A stretch of 30,773 nt of DNA from CAZRIP01 sp964600165 (GTDB lineage: Bacteria; Elusimicrobiota; Elusimicrobia; UBA1565; UBA9628), in contig CAZRIP010000032.1 of NCBI GenBank assembly GCA_964600165.1, positions 1 through 30,773 of the forward strand, in the 5' to 3' direction. The notes below the pieces were generated by a model. The model searched no databases, was not told where the DNA came from, and saw nothing but the letters and a program-made list of their open reading frames with translations. Shown here in pieces: positions 1-8,403 of the stretch. A program made the translations under genes and the position numbers. Positions within the stretch are counted from its first letter, which is position 1, and every line of letters starts with the position of its first letter.

Positions 1-492
1 CAGCAGCTCGAGCATGAGCGCCGGCCCGCGCGGCATGACGGCGGCGAGATACTCGCGCGCTCGGATGACGACGGAGGCGATTCCCGCCTTGCCCGCCCGG
101 CTCATCGCTTCCCTGAGCAGCGCGTAGATCTTCTCGCTCTTGGCCGCGGGCTCGAGGTAGTAAGGCTTGTCGAAATAGGCGGGATCGATCTCTTTGACGT
201 CGACGAAGGCCTTGATGTCGATGCGCTGGGTGCGCTCGGGGCTCGCTTTCTTGAGCTCGGCGTCGTCGACGAGGACGTACTCGCCTTTCTCGAGCTCGAA
301 GGCGCGCGCGAGGGCGTCCTTGGGCACCTCCTCGCCCGTCTTCTTGTTGACCTTGCGGTAGCCGATCGGGGACTTGTCGCGCTTGTCGATGAGCGAGAAG
401 TGGATCTCCTCGCGCGACTCTCCCGAATAAAGGGATACGGGGACGTTCACGAGCCCGAAGCTCACGCTGCCTTTCCAGATCGCCTGAGCCAT
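1..492 (-). CDS. ku: Ku protein, NHEJ DNA end-binding (3' end beyond window)
   Basis: The reverse strand encodes 164 codons of a bacterial Ku protein, beginning MAQAIWKGSVSFGLVNVPVS, the hallmark N-terminus of the family. Later segments YFDKPYYLEP and SRAGKAGIASVVIR are also typical. Bacterial Ku is a homodimeric ring that binds double-strand break ends and recruits LigD for non-homologous end joining. The reading frame is still open at base 1, so the C-terminal part lies outside. The ATG at 492 is fixed by the conserved N-terminus. There is no Shine-Dalgarno sequence; a TACAAT box lies 6 nt upstream, so the mRNA is probably leaderless. The gene diverges from the trehalose operon. No ligD is present in the window. 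Identification is firm. Confidence 0.95.
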   Translation of the reverse strand, partial: MAQAIWKGSVSFGLVNVPVSLYSGESREEIHFSLIDKRDKSPIGYRKVNKKTGEEVPKDALARAFELEKGEYVLVDDAELKKASPERTQRIDIKAFVDVKEIDPAYFDKPYYLEPAAKSEKIYALLREAMSRAGKAGIASVVIRAREYLAAVMPRGPALMLELL

Positions 493-498
493 GGGGTC

Positions 499-504
499 AT
501 TGTA
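499..504 (-). promoter_or_regulatory. -10 box of ku (leaderless geometry)
   Basis: TACAAT on the minus strand is followed by 6 nt (GACCCC) and then the ku ATG. Transcription would begin at or within a base or two of the start codon. No convincing -35 hexamer was seen. Confidence 0.6.
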
Positions 505-620
505 AGGCGCCGCCGGCTGAAGGCGTATCGACAAGAGGTCACGATCCCAAGACGACGCCCGCGATCCAGCGTTCAACAAAGCGTGACGAGCCGTCAATGG
601 GTCGTCCCGGGCGCCGGTCT

Positions 621-626
621 TATAAT
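621..626 (+). promoter_or_regulatory. -10 box of the CBS/trehalose operon
   Basis: TATAAT lies upstream of the first gene of the rightward operon. A strong GGAGG Shine-Dalgarno follows at 633-637, so this transcript would have a short leader, unlike the divergent ku gene. The -35 region is not recognisable. The rest of 493-646 holds only the two divergent start regions. Confidence 0.55.
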
Positions 627-646
627 GGAAACGGAGGAAAATGATC

Positions 647-1081
647 ATGAAGATCAAAGAGATCATGAGCACCGACGTCGAGTGCCTCACGCAGGACGCC
701 GTCCTCGTCGACGCGGCCGAGAAGATGCGCGAGAGCGACATCGGCTCGATCCCCGTCTGCCTGGGCGAGAAGGTCATCGGCATGATCACCGACCGCGACA
801 TCACCGTGCGCGCCGCCGCGCAGAGCAAGGACTTCCGCAAGACCACGGTCGGCGAGATCATGTCCAAGGACGTGGCCTTCTGCTTCGAGGATCAGGACGT
901 CTCCGAAGCGGAGAAGCTGATGGAGGAGCGAGAGGTCCGCCGCTTGGTCGTACTCAATCGCGACCGCAAGCTGGTGGGCGTCGTGTCCCTCGGCGACCTT
1001 TCGGGCGTCGACGACAAGATGGCGGGACGCGTCGTCGGCCGCGTGACCGAGCCGCTGCACGCGCAGCACGGGCGGCCATGA
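647..1081 (+). CDS. Tandem CBS-domain protein
   Basis: This small soluble protein of about 144 residues consists of two CBS domains. The first covers about residues 1-60 (KIKEIMSTDVECL through IGMITDRDITVRA). The second covers about 68-130 (GEIMSKDVAFCF through LVGVVSLGDLS). CBS pairs bind adenosine nucleotides such as AMP, ATP or NAD and act as energy or redox sensors. GGAGG at 633-637 sits 9 nt before the ATG at 647 and only 3 nt before the ATG at 641, so 647 is preferred; starting at 641 would add two residues. The stop overlaps the next start as ATGA. It heads the trehalose operon, which suggests a stress-sensing role, but the ligand and partner are unknown. Confidence 0.88.
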   Translation: MKIKEIMSTDVECLTQDAVLVDAAEKMRESDIGSIPVCLGEKVIGMITDRDITVRAAAQSKDFRKTTVGEIMSKDVAFCFEDQDVSEAEKLMEEREVRRLVVLNRDRKLVGVVSLGDLSGVDDKMAGRVVGRVTEPLHAQHGRP

Positions 1082-1518
1082 CCCGCTTGAACCGCGACGT
1101 CGTGGACCGGCTCTGCTCTCTCGTCAAAGACGAGCTCGCGGCCGTCGAGACGTATCGTCTCGCGCTCGACACGCTCGGCGACCGGCCGGAGTGCGCCGAT
1201 TTGCGGCGCATCCAGAACGATCACGAGGAGGCGGTCAGCTTGCTGCAAGAGCGGGTCGCCTCGGCCGGCGTCGAGCCGCCGACGCGCTCGGGAGCCTGGG
1301 GCTGGTGGCTGAGCGCGCTGGAAGGCGCGGCGCAGCTCATCGGCGAGCGGGCCGCGCTCAAGGCGCTGCGCGACGGCGAGGAGCGAGACATCGCGGATTA
1401 CGAGCAGGCGATGGACGACCGGGCTCTGGACAGGGACCTCAAGGAGCTCATCGGCGCCCACATCCTGCCTAAGACCCGAGCGCATCTCTCCGTGCTCGAT
1501 CAATACGCCGGCGGGTGA
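1078..1518 (+). CDS. DUF2383-type ferritin-like four-helix protein
   Basis: A 146-residue all-helical protein resembling the DUF2383/PA2169 family of ferritin-like bundles. It has helix 1 with DELAAVETY, helix 2 with QNDHEEAVSLL, a Gly/Trp-rich turn (GAWGWWLSALEGAAQ), and a helix with ALRDGEERDIADYEQAM. Acidic and His residues in these helices could bind metal, but a full di-iron set cannot be confirmed by eye. Members of this family are often found with stress genes and their function is not established. The start overlaps the CBS gene (ATGA) and the stop overlaps the next gene (GTGA), so all three are probably translationally coupled. Confidence 0.75.
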   Translation: MTRLNRDVVDRLCSLVKDELAAVETYRLALDTLGDRPECADLRRIQNDHEEAVSLLQERVASAGVEPPTRSGAWGWWLSALEGAAQLIGERAALKALRDGEERDIADYEQAMDDRALDRDLKELIGAHILPKTRAHLSVLDQYAGG

Positions 1519-4500
1519 GGATCTGGCCCGGCAAGCCGTACCCGCTCGGAGCGACCCTCGACGCGGAGGGGGTCAATTTCGCGCTTTTCTCGCGCAACGC
1601 GCAGGCCGTGGAGCTCTGCCTGTTCGACTCGCCGTCGGCCGACCGCGAGTCCGTGCGCCTCAAGCTGCCGGAGCAGACCGACATGGTCTGGCACGGCTAC
1701 GTGCCGGGGCTCAAGGCCGGGCAGCTCTACGGATACCGCGTGCACGGACCCTACGAGCCCGCGCGAGGCCATCGCTTCAATCCCAATAAACTGCTGTTGG
1801 ACCCTTACGCGCGCGTGCTCGGCCGCGACGTCGTCTGGGACGACGCGATGTTCGGCTACGTGATCGGCGACGCGCAGGAGGACCTCTCGTACGACGCGCG
1901 CGACTCCGGGCTGCACGCGCCGCTCGCGGCCGTCGTCGACGGCCGCTTCCATTGGGAAGGGGGGGACGTCCAGCCGCGCACGCCGTGGCACGAGACGGTG
2001 ATCTACGAGCTGCACGTGCGCGGCTTCACCAAGAAGCATCCGGATTTGCCCGAAGCGCTGCGGGGAACCTACGCGGGGCTCGCCTCGCCGCCGATCATCG
2101 AGCACCTGCGCTCGCTCGGCGTGACGGCCGTCGAGCTGATGCCGGTCCACCATCATCTCGACGACCGGCATCTCGTCGAGCGCGGCCTGTCGAACTACTG
2201 GGGCTACAACACGCTCGCGTATTTCGCTCCGGACAGGCGCTATGCCTCGGATCCCGACGACGCCGTCAACGAGTTCAAGAGGATGGTCCGCGCCCTGCAT
2301 CGCGCCGAGATCGAGGTCATCCTCGACGTCGTCTACAACCACGCGGCCGAGGGCAACCAGCTCGGGCCGACGCTGTCTCTGCGCGGCATCGACAATCAAG
2401 CCTATTACCGGCCGGGCAAGGACAACCCGCGCTACTACGAGGACTTCACGGGCTGCGGCAACTCGCTCAATATGCGCGAGCCGCGCGTGCTGCAGCTGAT
2501 CACGGACAGTCTGCGCTATTGGGCCACGGAGATGCGGGTCGACGGCTTCCGTTTCGACCTCGCCTCGACGCTCGCGCGCGAGCTTTACGAGGTCGATCAT
2601 CTTTCCGCGTTTTTCGACATCATCCATCAGGACCCGGTCCTCTCTCAGGTCAAGCTGATCGCCGAGCCCTGGGACCTCGGGCAAGGCGGCTATCAAGTCG
2701 GGCAATTCCCGGTCGGCTGGGTCGAGTGGAACGGGGAGTATCGCGACGCGGTCCGCCGCCTCTGGAAAGGCGACGCCCATCGCATGAGCGAGCTCGCCAC
2801 GCGGCTGGCGGGCTCGTCGGATCTATACGAGCGCAGCGGCCGCCGTCCCTACGCCTCGGTCAACTTCATCACGTGCCACGACGGCTTCACGCTCGAGGAT
2901 CTCGTCAGCTACGACCACAAGCACAACGAAGCCAACGGAGAAGGCAACCGGGACGGCTCGGACGGCAACCACAGCTGGAACTGCGGAGTCGAGGGCCCGA
3001 CCGAGGACCCGCAAATCATAGAGATGCGCGAGCGCCAGAAGCGCAACCTGCTCGCGACCCTCGCGCTCTCGCTGGGCGTCCCGATGATCTGCGCGGGCGA
3101 CGAGCTCGGGCGCACGCAGCGCGGCAACAACAACGCGTACTGCCAAGATAACGAGCTCGGCTGGCTCGATTGGAACTTGGACAAACGCCGGCGCGCGTTC
3201 CTCGAGTTCACGCGCACGCTCTTCGCGATGCGCCGCGCTCAACCCGTGTTGCGGCGGCGCTCCTTCCTGCAGGGCCGCCAGATCCGCGGCGTCAAGGACA
3301 TCCGGTGGCTGAGCCCGACGGGCCAGGAGATGACCGACGACGACTGGAACAACTCCGGCGCTCGCTCGCTCGGGATCCTGCTCAACGGCGAGGCGATCGA
3401 CGAGGTCGACGAGCGCGGCCGTCCGATCGTCGGCGACACGCTGCTCGCGCTGATCAACGCGGCCGCCGAGCCCCGCCAGTTCCAGATGCCGGCTTCGCCG
3501 CGGCCTTGGAGGGCCCTCTTCGACACGAGCGGCCTGGCCGCCTCCGAGCAGCCGGGCGCCGCCTACACGCTGCGCGGGCGCTCCGTGGCGGTCTTCGCCC
3601 TGTCGGCGGCCGCGGAAGCCTCCGCGCCGGCCGAGCCGCCGCCGAAGTCCGACGAGTCGCTGCGCCAGGCCCTGCGCCGCAAGATCGGCACCGCCTACGT
3701 TCCGGCCTCGACCTACCGCCTGCAGCTGGGCCCTCGGCTGACATTCCCAGACGTCCGCGCGCTGGCTCCTTATCTCAAGGAGCTCGGCGTCGACGCCGTT
3801 TATCTCTCGCCGATCTTCGCGGCGGTCCCCGGCAGCACGCACGGCTACGACGTCGTCGACCCCAACCGCCTCAACCCGGAGCTGGGCACCCGCGCCGATT
3901 TCGACGCGATGAGCGCGGCGTTGTCGCACGAGGGGATCGGGGTGATCCTCGACGTCGTGCCCAACCACATGGGGATCGCGGGCGGGGCGAACGCGCTGTG
4001 GCGCGACGTGCTCGAGCACGGGCGGGAGTCGCGCTTCGCGCACTTCTTCGACATCGACTGGAAGCCGCTCAAGGAAGAGCTGCGCGACAAGGTCTTGCTG
4101 CCGTTCTTGGGGGACCTCTACGGCCGGACGCTCGAGGAGGGCCGCCTGCGGCTGGCTCTCGAAGAGGGCGGCTTCGTCGTGACCTGCGACGGCCGCCGCT
4201 TGCCCGTCGCGCCGTCATCCTATCCTCTGATCCTCGAGGACGAAGAGCTCGAGCGCCGCCTTCCGGCGGCCGACTGGAGCGAGTACAAGTCCGTGGCCGC
4301 GATCGCGGGCGGCGGCCACGGGCGCAACGCCGCGCGGCGGCTGACCGCGCTGATGCGCCGCTCACCCGAGGTGCGACGCTCGATCGAGACGAGGCTGCGC
4401 CTCATCAACGGCCGCCAGGGCGAGCCGGCGAGCTACGACCGGCTCGACGCGCTGCTCGCCCGCCAGCATTATCGCCTCGCGTACTGGCGCGTGGCGTCCG

Positions 4501-6536
4501 ACGAGATCAACTTCCGGCGGTTCTTCAACATCAACGACTTGGCGGCGATCAGGCCCGAGGACGAGGAGGTCTTCGACCATTGCCACCGTCTCGTCTTCGA
4601 CCTGATCGCCGAGGGGCGCGTCGGCGGCCTGCGCGTCGACCATCCGGACGGGCTCTACGACCCGCCCGGGTATTTCGACAAGCTGCAGATGCGTTATCTC
4701 GAGACCGCTTTGAGAGTCGAAAATCCGGCCGAACGCGCCGCGCTCGCGAGCGCCCTGGCCGAGCCCGAGTTCCGCGCCTGCGCCCCGCTCTACGTCGTCG
4801 CCGAGAAGGTCCTCGACCGCGACGAGAAGCTGCACGATGACTGGCGCGTGCGCGGGACCGTCGGCTACGACGCGCTCAACGCCCTCAACGGCGTCTTCGT
4901 CGACGCGCGCGGCGAGGAGCCGCTCGGCCGCTTCTACGAGGAGTTCGTCGGCCACCGCATCGACTTCGACCGGCTGAGCTACGAGGTCAAGAAACGTTTC
5001 GTGCGCGCGCAGATGGGAGGAGAACTCGAGGCCTTGGGGCATCGGCTCGACTCGATCTCGGAGCGAAGCCGCTCGTTCCGGGATTTCACGCGCGCGAGCC
5101 TGACCGCGGCGCTGCGCGAGGTGATCGACTGTTTCCCCGTATATAGGACTTACATCTCGCCGACCACGACCACGGTCTCCGAGAAGGACGAGGGCTACAT
5201 CCGCGACGCCGTCGAGCGCGCCAAGCGGGCCAACCCCGCGATGAGCCCCGCGGTCTTCGACTTCGTGCGCGACGTGCTGCTGCTCAAGCTCGAGGGGACG
5301 CTTCCCGAGGACCAGCGGCCGCTTTACCGCGACTTCGTGCTTCGGTTCCAGCAGCTGACCGCCCCCGTGATGGCCAAAGGGCTCGAGGACACGGCTTTCT
5401 ACATCGACAGCCGCTTGCTCTCGCTCAACGAAGTCGGCGGCGACCCGACGCATTTCGGAGTCGCCGTGCCGGAGTTCCACCGGCGTGGCGCGGAGCGCGC
5501 GCGCCGCTGGCCCGCGTCGATGATCGCCAGCACGACGCACGACACCAAGCGCAGCGAGGACGCGCGCTTCCGGCTCGACGCGCTCAGCGAGCTGCCTTCG
5601 CTCTGGCGGGAGTCCGTCCTGCGCTGGTCGCAGCTCAACGAGCCGCTCAAGAAGGACGTCGGCGGCATGCGCGAGCCGCGGCCCAACACCGAGTATTTTC
5701 TTTATCAGACGCTCGTCGGGGCGTGGCCCGACGAGCCGCTCACGGCCGCGGCGCGCGAGGACTTCCGGCGGCGCATCCAATCGGCGATGCTCAAGGCCGC
5801 GCGCGAGGCCAAGCTGCGCACCGACTGGGTCGAGCCCAACGTCGAGTACGAGGCCGCGTTGGAGTCCTTCATCGACGGCCTGCTGGCCCGCGAAAGAGGC
5901 GCGTTCGAGGCCTCGTTCGCTCCGTTCCATAAGAAAATCTCGGCTCTGGGCAAGCTCACGTCGCTTTCCGCGCTGACGCTCAAGCTCGGCTGGCCCGGCG
6001 TCGCCGACATCTACCAAGGGACCGAGCTCTGGGACTACAGCCTCGTCGATCCCGACAACCGCAGGCCCGTGGACTTCGCGCGGCGCGCGGAAATGCTCGC
6101 GTCGCTCGAGAAATCCTCGGTCGCCGAGCTGCTGGCCTCGAAGGACGACGGGCGCGTGAAGCTCTTCATGCTCCGCGAGGGCCTGCGCGCGCGGCGGCGC
6201 CTGCCGGGACTTTTCATCGGCTCGTCGTACGAGCCGCTCGAGGCGCGCGGGCCGCGCGCCGCCAACGTCGTGGCCTTTCTCCGGCGCGGAAACGGAGGCG
6301 CCCTCGTCGCCGCGGCCTCCCGCTTCTTCGCGGAGCTCTCGCCCGACGGCGGCCTTCCCGCGCGCGAGGCCTGGGCCGGGACATCGGTCGCGCTGCCGCC
6401 GGCCGCGGCCGGACTCCGGCCGCGCGACATCTTCACCGGCCGCGCGCTTTCGGCCGTGGACGGCCGCCTCGAGGCCGGCGAGCTCTTCTCGACGCTTCCG
6501 GGCGCCCTCTTGATCGATGAAACCGACCGAGCTTGA
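1515..6536 (+). CDS. glgX-treY: GlgX-TreY fusion: glycogen debranching enzyme / maltooligosyltrehalose synthase
   Basis: One 1673-residue protein joins two GH13 enzymes. Residues 1-700 are GlgX/isoamylase-like: a CBM48 N-domain (PGKPYPLGATLDAEGVNFAL), nucleophile D348 in VDGFRFDLA, acid E384 in LIAEPWD, and D456 in ITCHDGFTL. GlgX hydrolyses alpha-1,6 branches. An Ala/Pro-rich linker follows at about 696-722. Residues 725-1673 are TreY: ASTYRLQL, VVPNHMGI, FNINDLAAIR, nucleophile D1042 in LRVDHPDG, E1097 in VVAEKV, and STTHDTKRSED. TreY converts the reducing-end alpha-1,4 bond of maltooligosaccharides to an alpha,alpha-1,1 bond. The GTG at 1515 is chosen because the GlgX N-terminus begins there and it overlaps the upstream stop. 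Both catalytic sets look intact. The fusion would hand debranched chains straight to TreY (inference). Confidence 0.93.
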   Translation: MRIWPGKPYPLGATLDAEGVNFALFSRNAQAVELCLFDSPSADRESVRLKLPEQTDMVWHGYVPGLKAGQLYGYRVHGPYEPARGHRFNPNKLLLDPYARVLGRDVVWDDAMFGYVIGDAQEDLSYDARDSGLHAPLAAVVDGRFHWEGGDVQPRTPWHETVIYELHVRGFTKKHPDLPEALRGTYAGLASPPIIEHLRSLGVTAVELMPVHHHLDDRHLVERGLSNYWGYNTLAYFAPDRRYASDPDDAVNEFKRMVRALHRAEIEVILDVVYNHAAEGNQLGPTLSLRGIDNQAYYRPGKDNPRYYEDFTGCGNSLNMREPRVLQLITDSLRYWATEMRVDGFRFDLASTLARELYEVDHLSAFFDIIHQDPVLSQVKLIAEPWDLGQGGYQVGQFPVGWVEWNGEYRDAVRRLWKGDAHRMSELATRLAGSSDLYERSGRRPYASVNFITCHDGFTLEDLVSYDHKHNEANGEGNRDGSDGNHSWNCGVEGPTEDPQIIEMRERQKRNLLATLALSLGVPMICAGDELGRTQRGNNNAYCQDNELGWLDWNLDKRRRAFLEFTRTLFAMRRAQPVLRRRSFLQGRQIRGVKDIRWLSPTGQEMTDDDWNNSGARSLGILLNGEAIDEVDERGRPIVGDTLLALINAAAEPRQFQMPASPRPWRALFDTSGLAASEQPGAAYTLRGRSVAVFALSAAAEASAPAEPPPKSDESLRQALRRKIGTAYVPASTYRLQLGPRLTFPDVRALAPYLKELGVDAVYLSPIFAAVPGSTHGYDVVDPNRLNPELGTRADFDAMSAALSHEGIGVILDVVPNHMGIAGGANALWRDVLEHGRESRFAHFFDIDWKPLKEELRDKVLLPFLGDLYGRTLEEGRLRLALEEGGFVVTCDGRRLPVAPSSYPLILEDEELERRLPAADWSEYKSVAAIAGGGHGRNAARRLTALMRRSPEVRRSIETRLRLINGRQGEPASYDRLDALLARQHYRLAYWRVASDEINFRRFFNINDLAAIRPEDEEVFDHCHRLVFDLIAEGRVGGLRVDHPDGLYDPPGYFDKLQMRYLETALRVENPAERAALASALAEPEFRACAPLYVVAEKVLDRDEKLHDDWRVRGTVGYDALNALNGVFVDARGEEPLGRFYEEFVGHRIDFDRLSYEVKKRFVRAQMGGELEALGHRLDSISERSRSFRDFTRASLTAALREVIDCFPVYRTYISPTTTTVSEKDEGYIRDAVERAKRANPAMSPAVFDFVRDVLLLKLEGTLPEDQRPLYRDFVLRFQQLTAPVMAKGLEDTAFYIDSRLLSLNEVGGDPTHFGVAVPEFHRRGAERARRWPASMIASTTHDTKRSEDARFRLDALSELPSLWRESVLRWSQLNEPLKKDVGGMREPRPNTEYFLYQTLVGAWPDEPLTAAAREDFRRRIQSAMLKAAREAKLRTDWVEPNVEYEAALESFIDGLLARERGAFEASFAPFHKKISALGKLTSLSALTLKLGWPGVADIYQGTELWDYSLVDPDNRRPVDFARRAEMLASLEKSSVAELLASKDDGRVKLFMLREGLRARRRLPGLFIGSSYEPLEARGPRAANVVAFLRRGNGGALVAAASRFFAELSPDGGLPAREAWAGTSVALPPAAAGLRPRDIFTGRALSAVDGRLEAGELFSTLPGALLIDETDRA

Positions 6537-8403
6537 CGCGCGCGTCGTCCGCCGGCTGCCGGTCGGCGCCGAGCCGCTGGCCGGGCTCGGCGTCCACTTT
6601 CGCGTCTGGGCGCCCGACCGGGCGGCCGTCTCGGCGGTCGTCGAGGGTCTGGGCGAGTTCCCTCTCGCCCGCGAAGCCGGCGGTTATTTTTCGGGCGCGG
6701 CGCCCGGCGCCCGGGCCGGCTCTCTCTATCGGTTCAAGCTCGACGGCGGGCTGGCTTTGCCCGATCCGGCGTCGCGCTTCCAGCCGGACGGTCCGCACGG
6801 ACCGTCGGAGGTCATCGAGCCGGGCGCGTATCGCTGGTCGGACGCGGGCTGGCGCGGCCCGCGCCTCAAAGGCCAAGTCCTCTACGAGCTGCACATCGGG
6901 ACGTTCACGAAGGAAGGGACTTGGGCCGCCGCGGCCCGCCGCCTGCCCGAGCTGGCCGAGCTCGGCGTGACGGCGGTCGAGGTCATGCCCGTGGCCGAGT
7001 TCCCGGGCCGCTTCAACTGGGGCTACGACGGCGTCGACTTCTTCGCGCCGACGCGCCTCTACGGCCGGCCCGACGAGCTCCGCGCGTTCGTCGACCGGGC
7101 CCACGGCCTGGGCCTGGCGGTGATCCTCGACACGGTCTACAACCACTTCGGGCCCGACGGCAATTATCTCAAGGAGTTCGCACGCGGGTACTTCTCGTCG
7201 CGCCGCACCGATTGGGGGGAGGCGATCAACTACGACGGGCCGGGGCGCGAGGGCCCGCGCGGCTTCATGATCGCCAACGCGGCCTACTGGGTCTCCGAGT
7301 TCCATCTGGACGGCTTGCGCCTCGACGCGACGCAGGACATACACGATTCATCCTCGCCCCATATTCTGGCCGAGCTTTCCCGCGCGGCCAGGGCCGCGGC
7401 CTTTCCGAGAAGCATCCTTCTCTTCGCCGAGGACGAGCCGCAGCGGGCGGGCGTCGTGCTGCGCGACGCCGCCGACGGCGGCTGGGGCCTCGACGCCGTC
7501 TGGAACGACGATTTCCACCACGCGGCGCTCGTCGCGGCGACGGGCCGGCGCGAGGCCTATTACCTCGACTACGGCGGCTCGCCGCAGGAGCTCGTCTCGG
7601 CGGCGAAATGGGGCTATCTTTATCAGGGCCAGCATTACTCTTGGCAGCGCAAGCGCCGCGGGCATCCGGCGTTAGACGTCGGCGCCGAGCGCTTCGTGAC
7701 CTATCTCTGCAACCACGACCAAGCCGCCAACTCGACGCTCGAGGCCCGCGGATTGTGGCCTCAGACGAGCCCCGGCCGCGCGCGGGCGCTGACGGCTTAT
7801 TGGCTCCTCTGCCCCGGCACGCCGCTGCTTTTTCAGGGACAGGAGGAGGCGTCGCCGCGGCCGTTCTATTTCTTCGCCGATCACAAGCCAGAGCTGCGCC
7901 GGCTCGTCGCCGACGGACGCAAGGCGTTCATGGGGCAGTTCTCGAGCATGGCGGGCGCCGCCGCCCAGGCCGCGGTGCCCGATCCGGCGGACCCGGCGAC
8001 ATTCGCGGCGTGCAAGCCGGCCGCGGCCGGCGGCGGAAATACCGAGGCGCGCGCGCGCGCCCTGCACCGCGACCTGCTGCGGCTGCGCAAAGCCGACGGC
8101 GTCTTCGCCGCGCAGCGCGCCGATCGGATCCACGGCGCCGTCCTCGGGCCGGAAGCCTTCGCGCTGCGGTTTTTCGGCGAGAGCGGCGACGACCGGCTGC
8201 TCGTCGTGAATCTAGGAGCGGAGTTAAACCTGGCGGTCTGCCCCGAGCCGCTGCTGGCCCCTCCCGCGCAGGCGCGATGGCGCCCGCTTTGGTGCAGCGA
8301 TGAGGTCGCTTACGGGGGCGGCGGACCGAGCGCGTGGACTTCGGAAGGGCGGTGGCGCCTGGCCTCCCACGCCGCGTGCGTGTTCGTCCCGATGGAGGAT
8401 TGA
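6517..8403 (+). CDS. treZ: Maltooligosyltrehalose trehalohydrolase TreZ
   Basis: A 628-residue GH13 enzyme that releases trehalose from maltooligosyl-trehalose made by TreY. The N-terminal CBM48-like domain (GVHFRVWAPDRAAVSAV) is followed by the barrel motifs LYELHIGTFT, FNWGYDGVDFFAP and ILDTVYNHFGPDGNYL. Nucleophile D270 lies in LDGLRLDATQDIHD, acid E305 in LLFAEDEP, and the fourth motif is CNHDQ. WGYDG and DATQDIHD are characteristic of TreZ. The length is normal for the family. The ATG at 6517 overlaps the treY end by 20 bp, so coupled translation is likely. Base composition is like its neighbours. Confidence 0.95.
   Translation: MKPTELDARVVRRLPVGAEPLAGLGVHFRVWAPDRAAVSAVVEGLGEFPLAREAGGYFSGAAPGARAGSLYRFKLDGGLALPDPASRFQPDGPHGPSEVIEPGAYRWSDAGWRGPRLKGQVLYELHIGTFTKEGTWAAAARRLPELAELGVTAVEVMPVAEFPGRFNWGYDGVDFFAPTRLYGRPDELRAFVDRAHGLGLAVILDTVYNHFGPDGNYLKEFARGYFSSRRTDWGEAINYDGPGREGPRGFMIANAAYWVSEFHLDGLRLDATQDIHDSSSPHILAELSRAARAAAFPRSILLFAEDEPQRAGVVLRDAADGGWGLDAVWNDDFHHAALVAATGRREAYYLDYGGSPQELVSAAKWGYLYQGQHYSWQRKRRGHPALDVGAERFVTYLCNHDQAANSTLEARGLWPQTSPGRARALTAYWLLCPGTPLLFQGQEEASPRPFYFFADHKPELRRLVADGRKAFMGQFSSMAGAAAQAAVPDPADPATFAACKPAAAGGGNTEARARALHRDLLRLRKADGVFAAQRADRIHGAVLGPEAFALRFFGESGDDRLLVVNLGAELNLAVCPEPLLAPPAQARWRPLWCSDEVAYGGGGPSAWTSEGRWRLASHAACVFVPMED

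Noticed and set aside
400..1518. Long + strand ORF of 372 codons starting upstream of the CBS gene
   Set aside because: Its true coding part is only the DUF2383 gene from 1078. The upstream part is out of frame with the recognisable CBS gene and is Arg/His-rich nonsense typical of GC-rich shadow frames.
4362..6017. 551-codon antisense ORF opposite treY
   Set aside because: Composition is a mirror of the GlgX-TreY gene with no family motif. Such long antisense ORFs are common in high-GC DNA. The same applies to the antisense ORFs at 1500-2780, 8224-10467, 14504-16501, 19128-21230 and 25394-27748.
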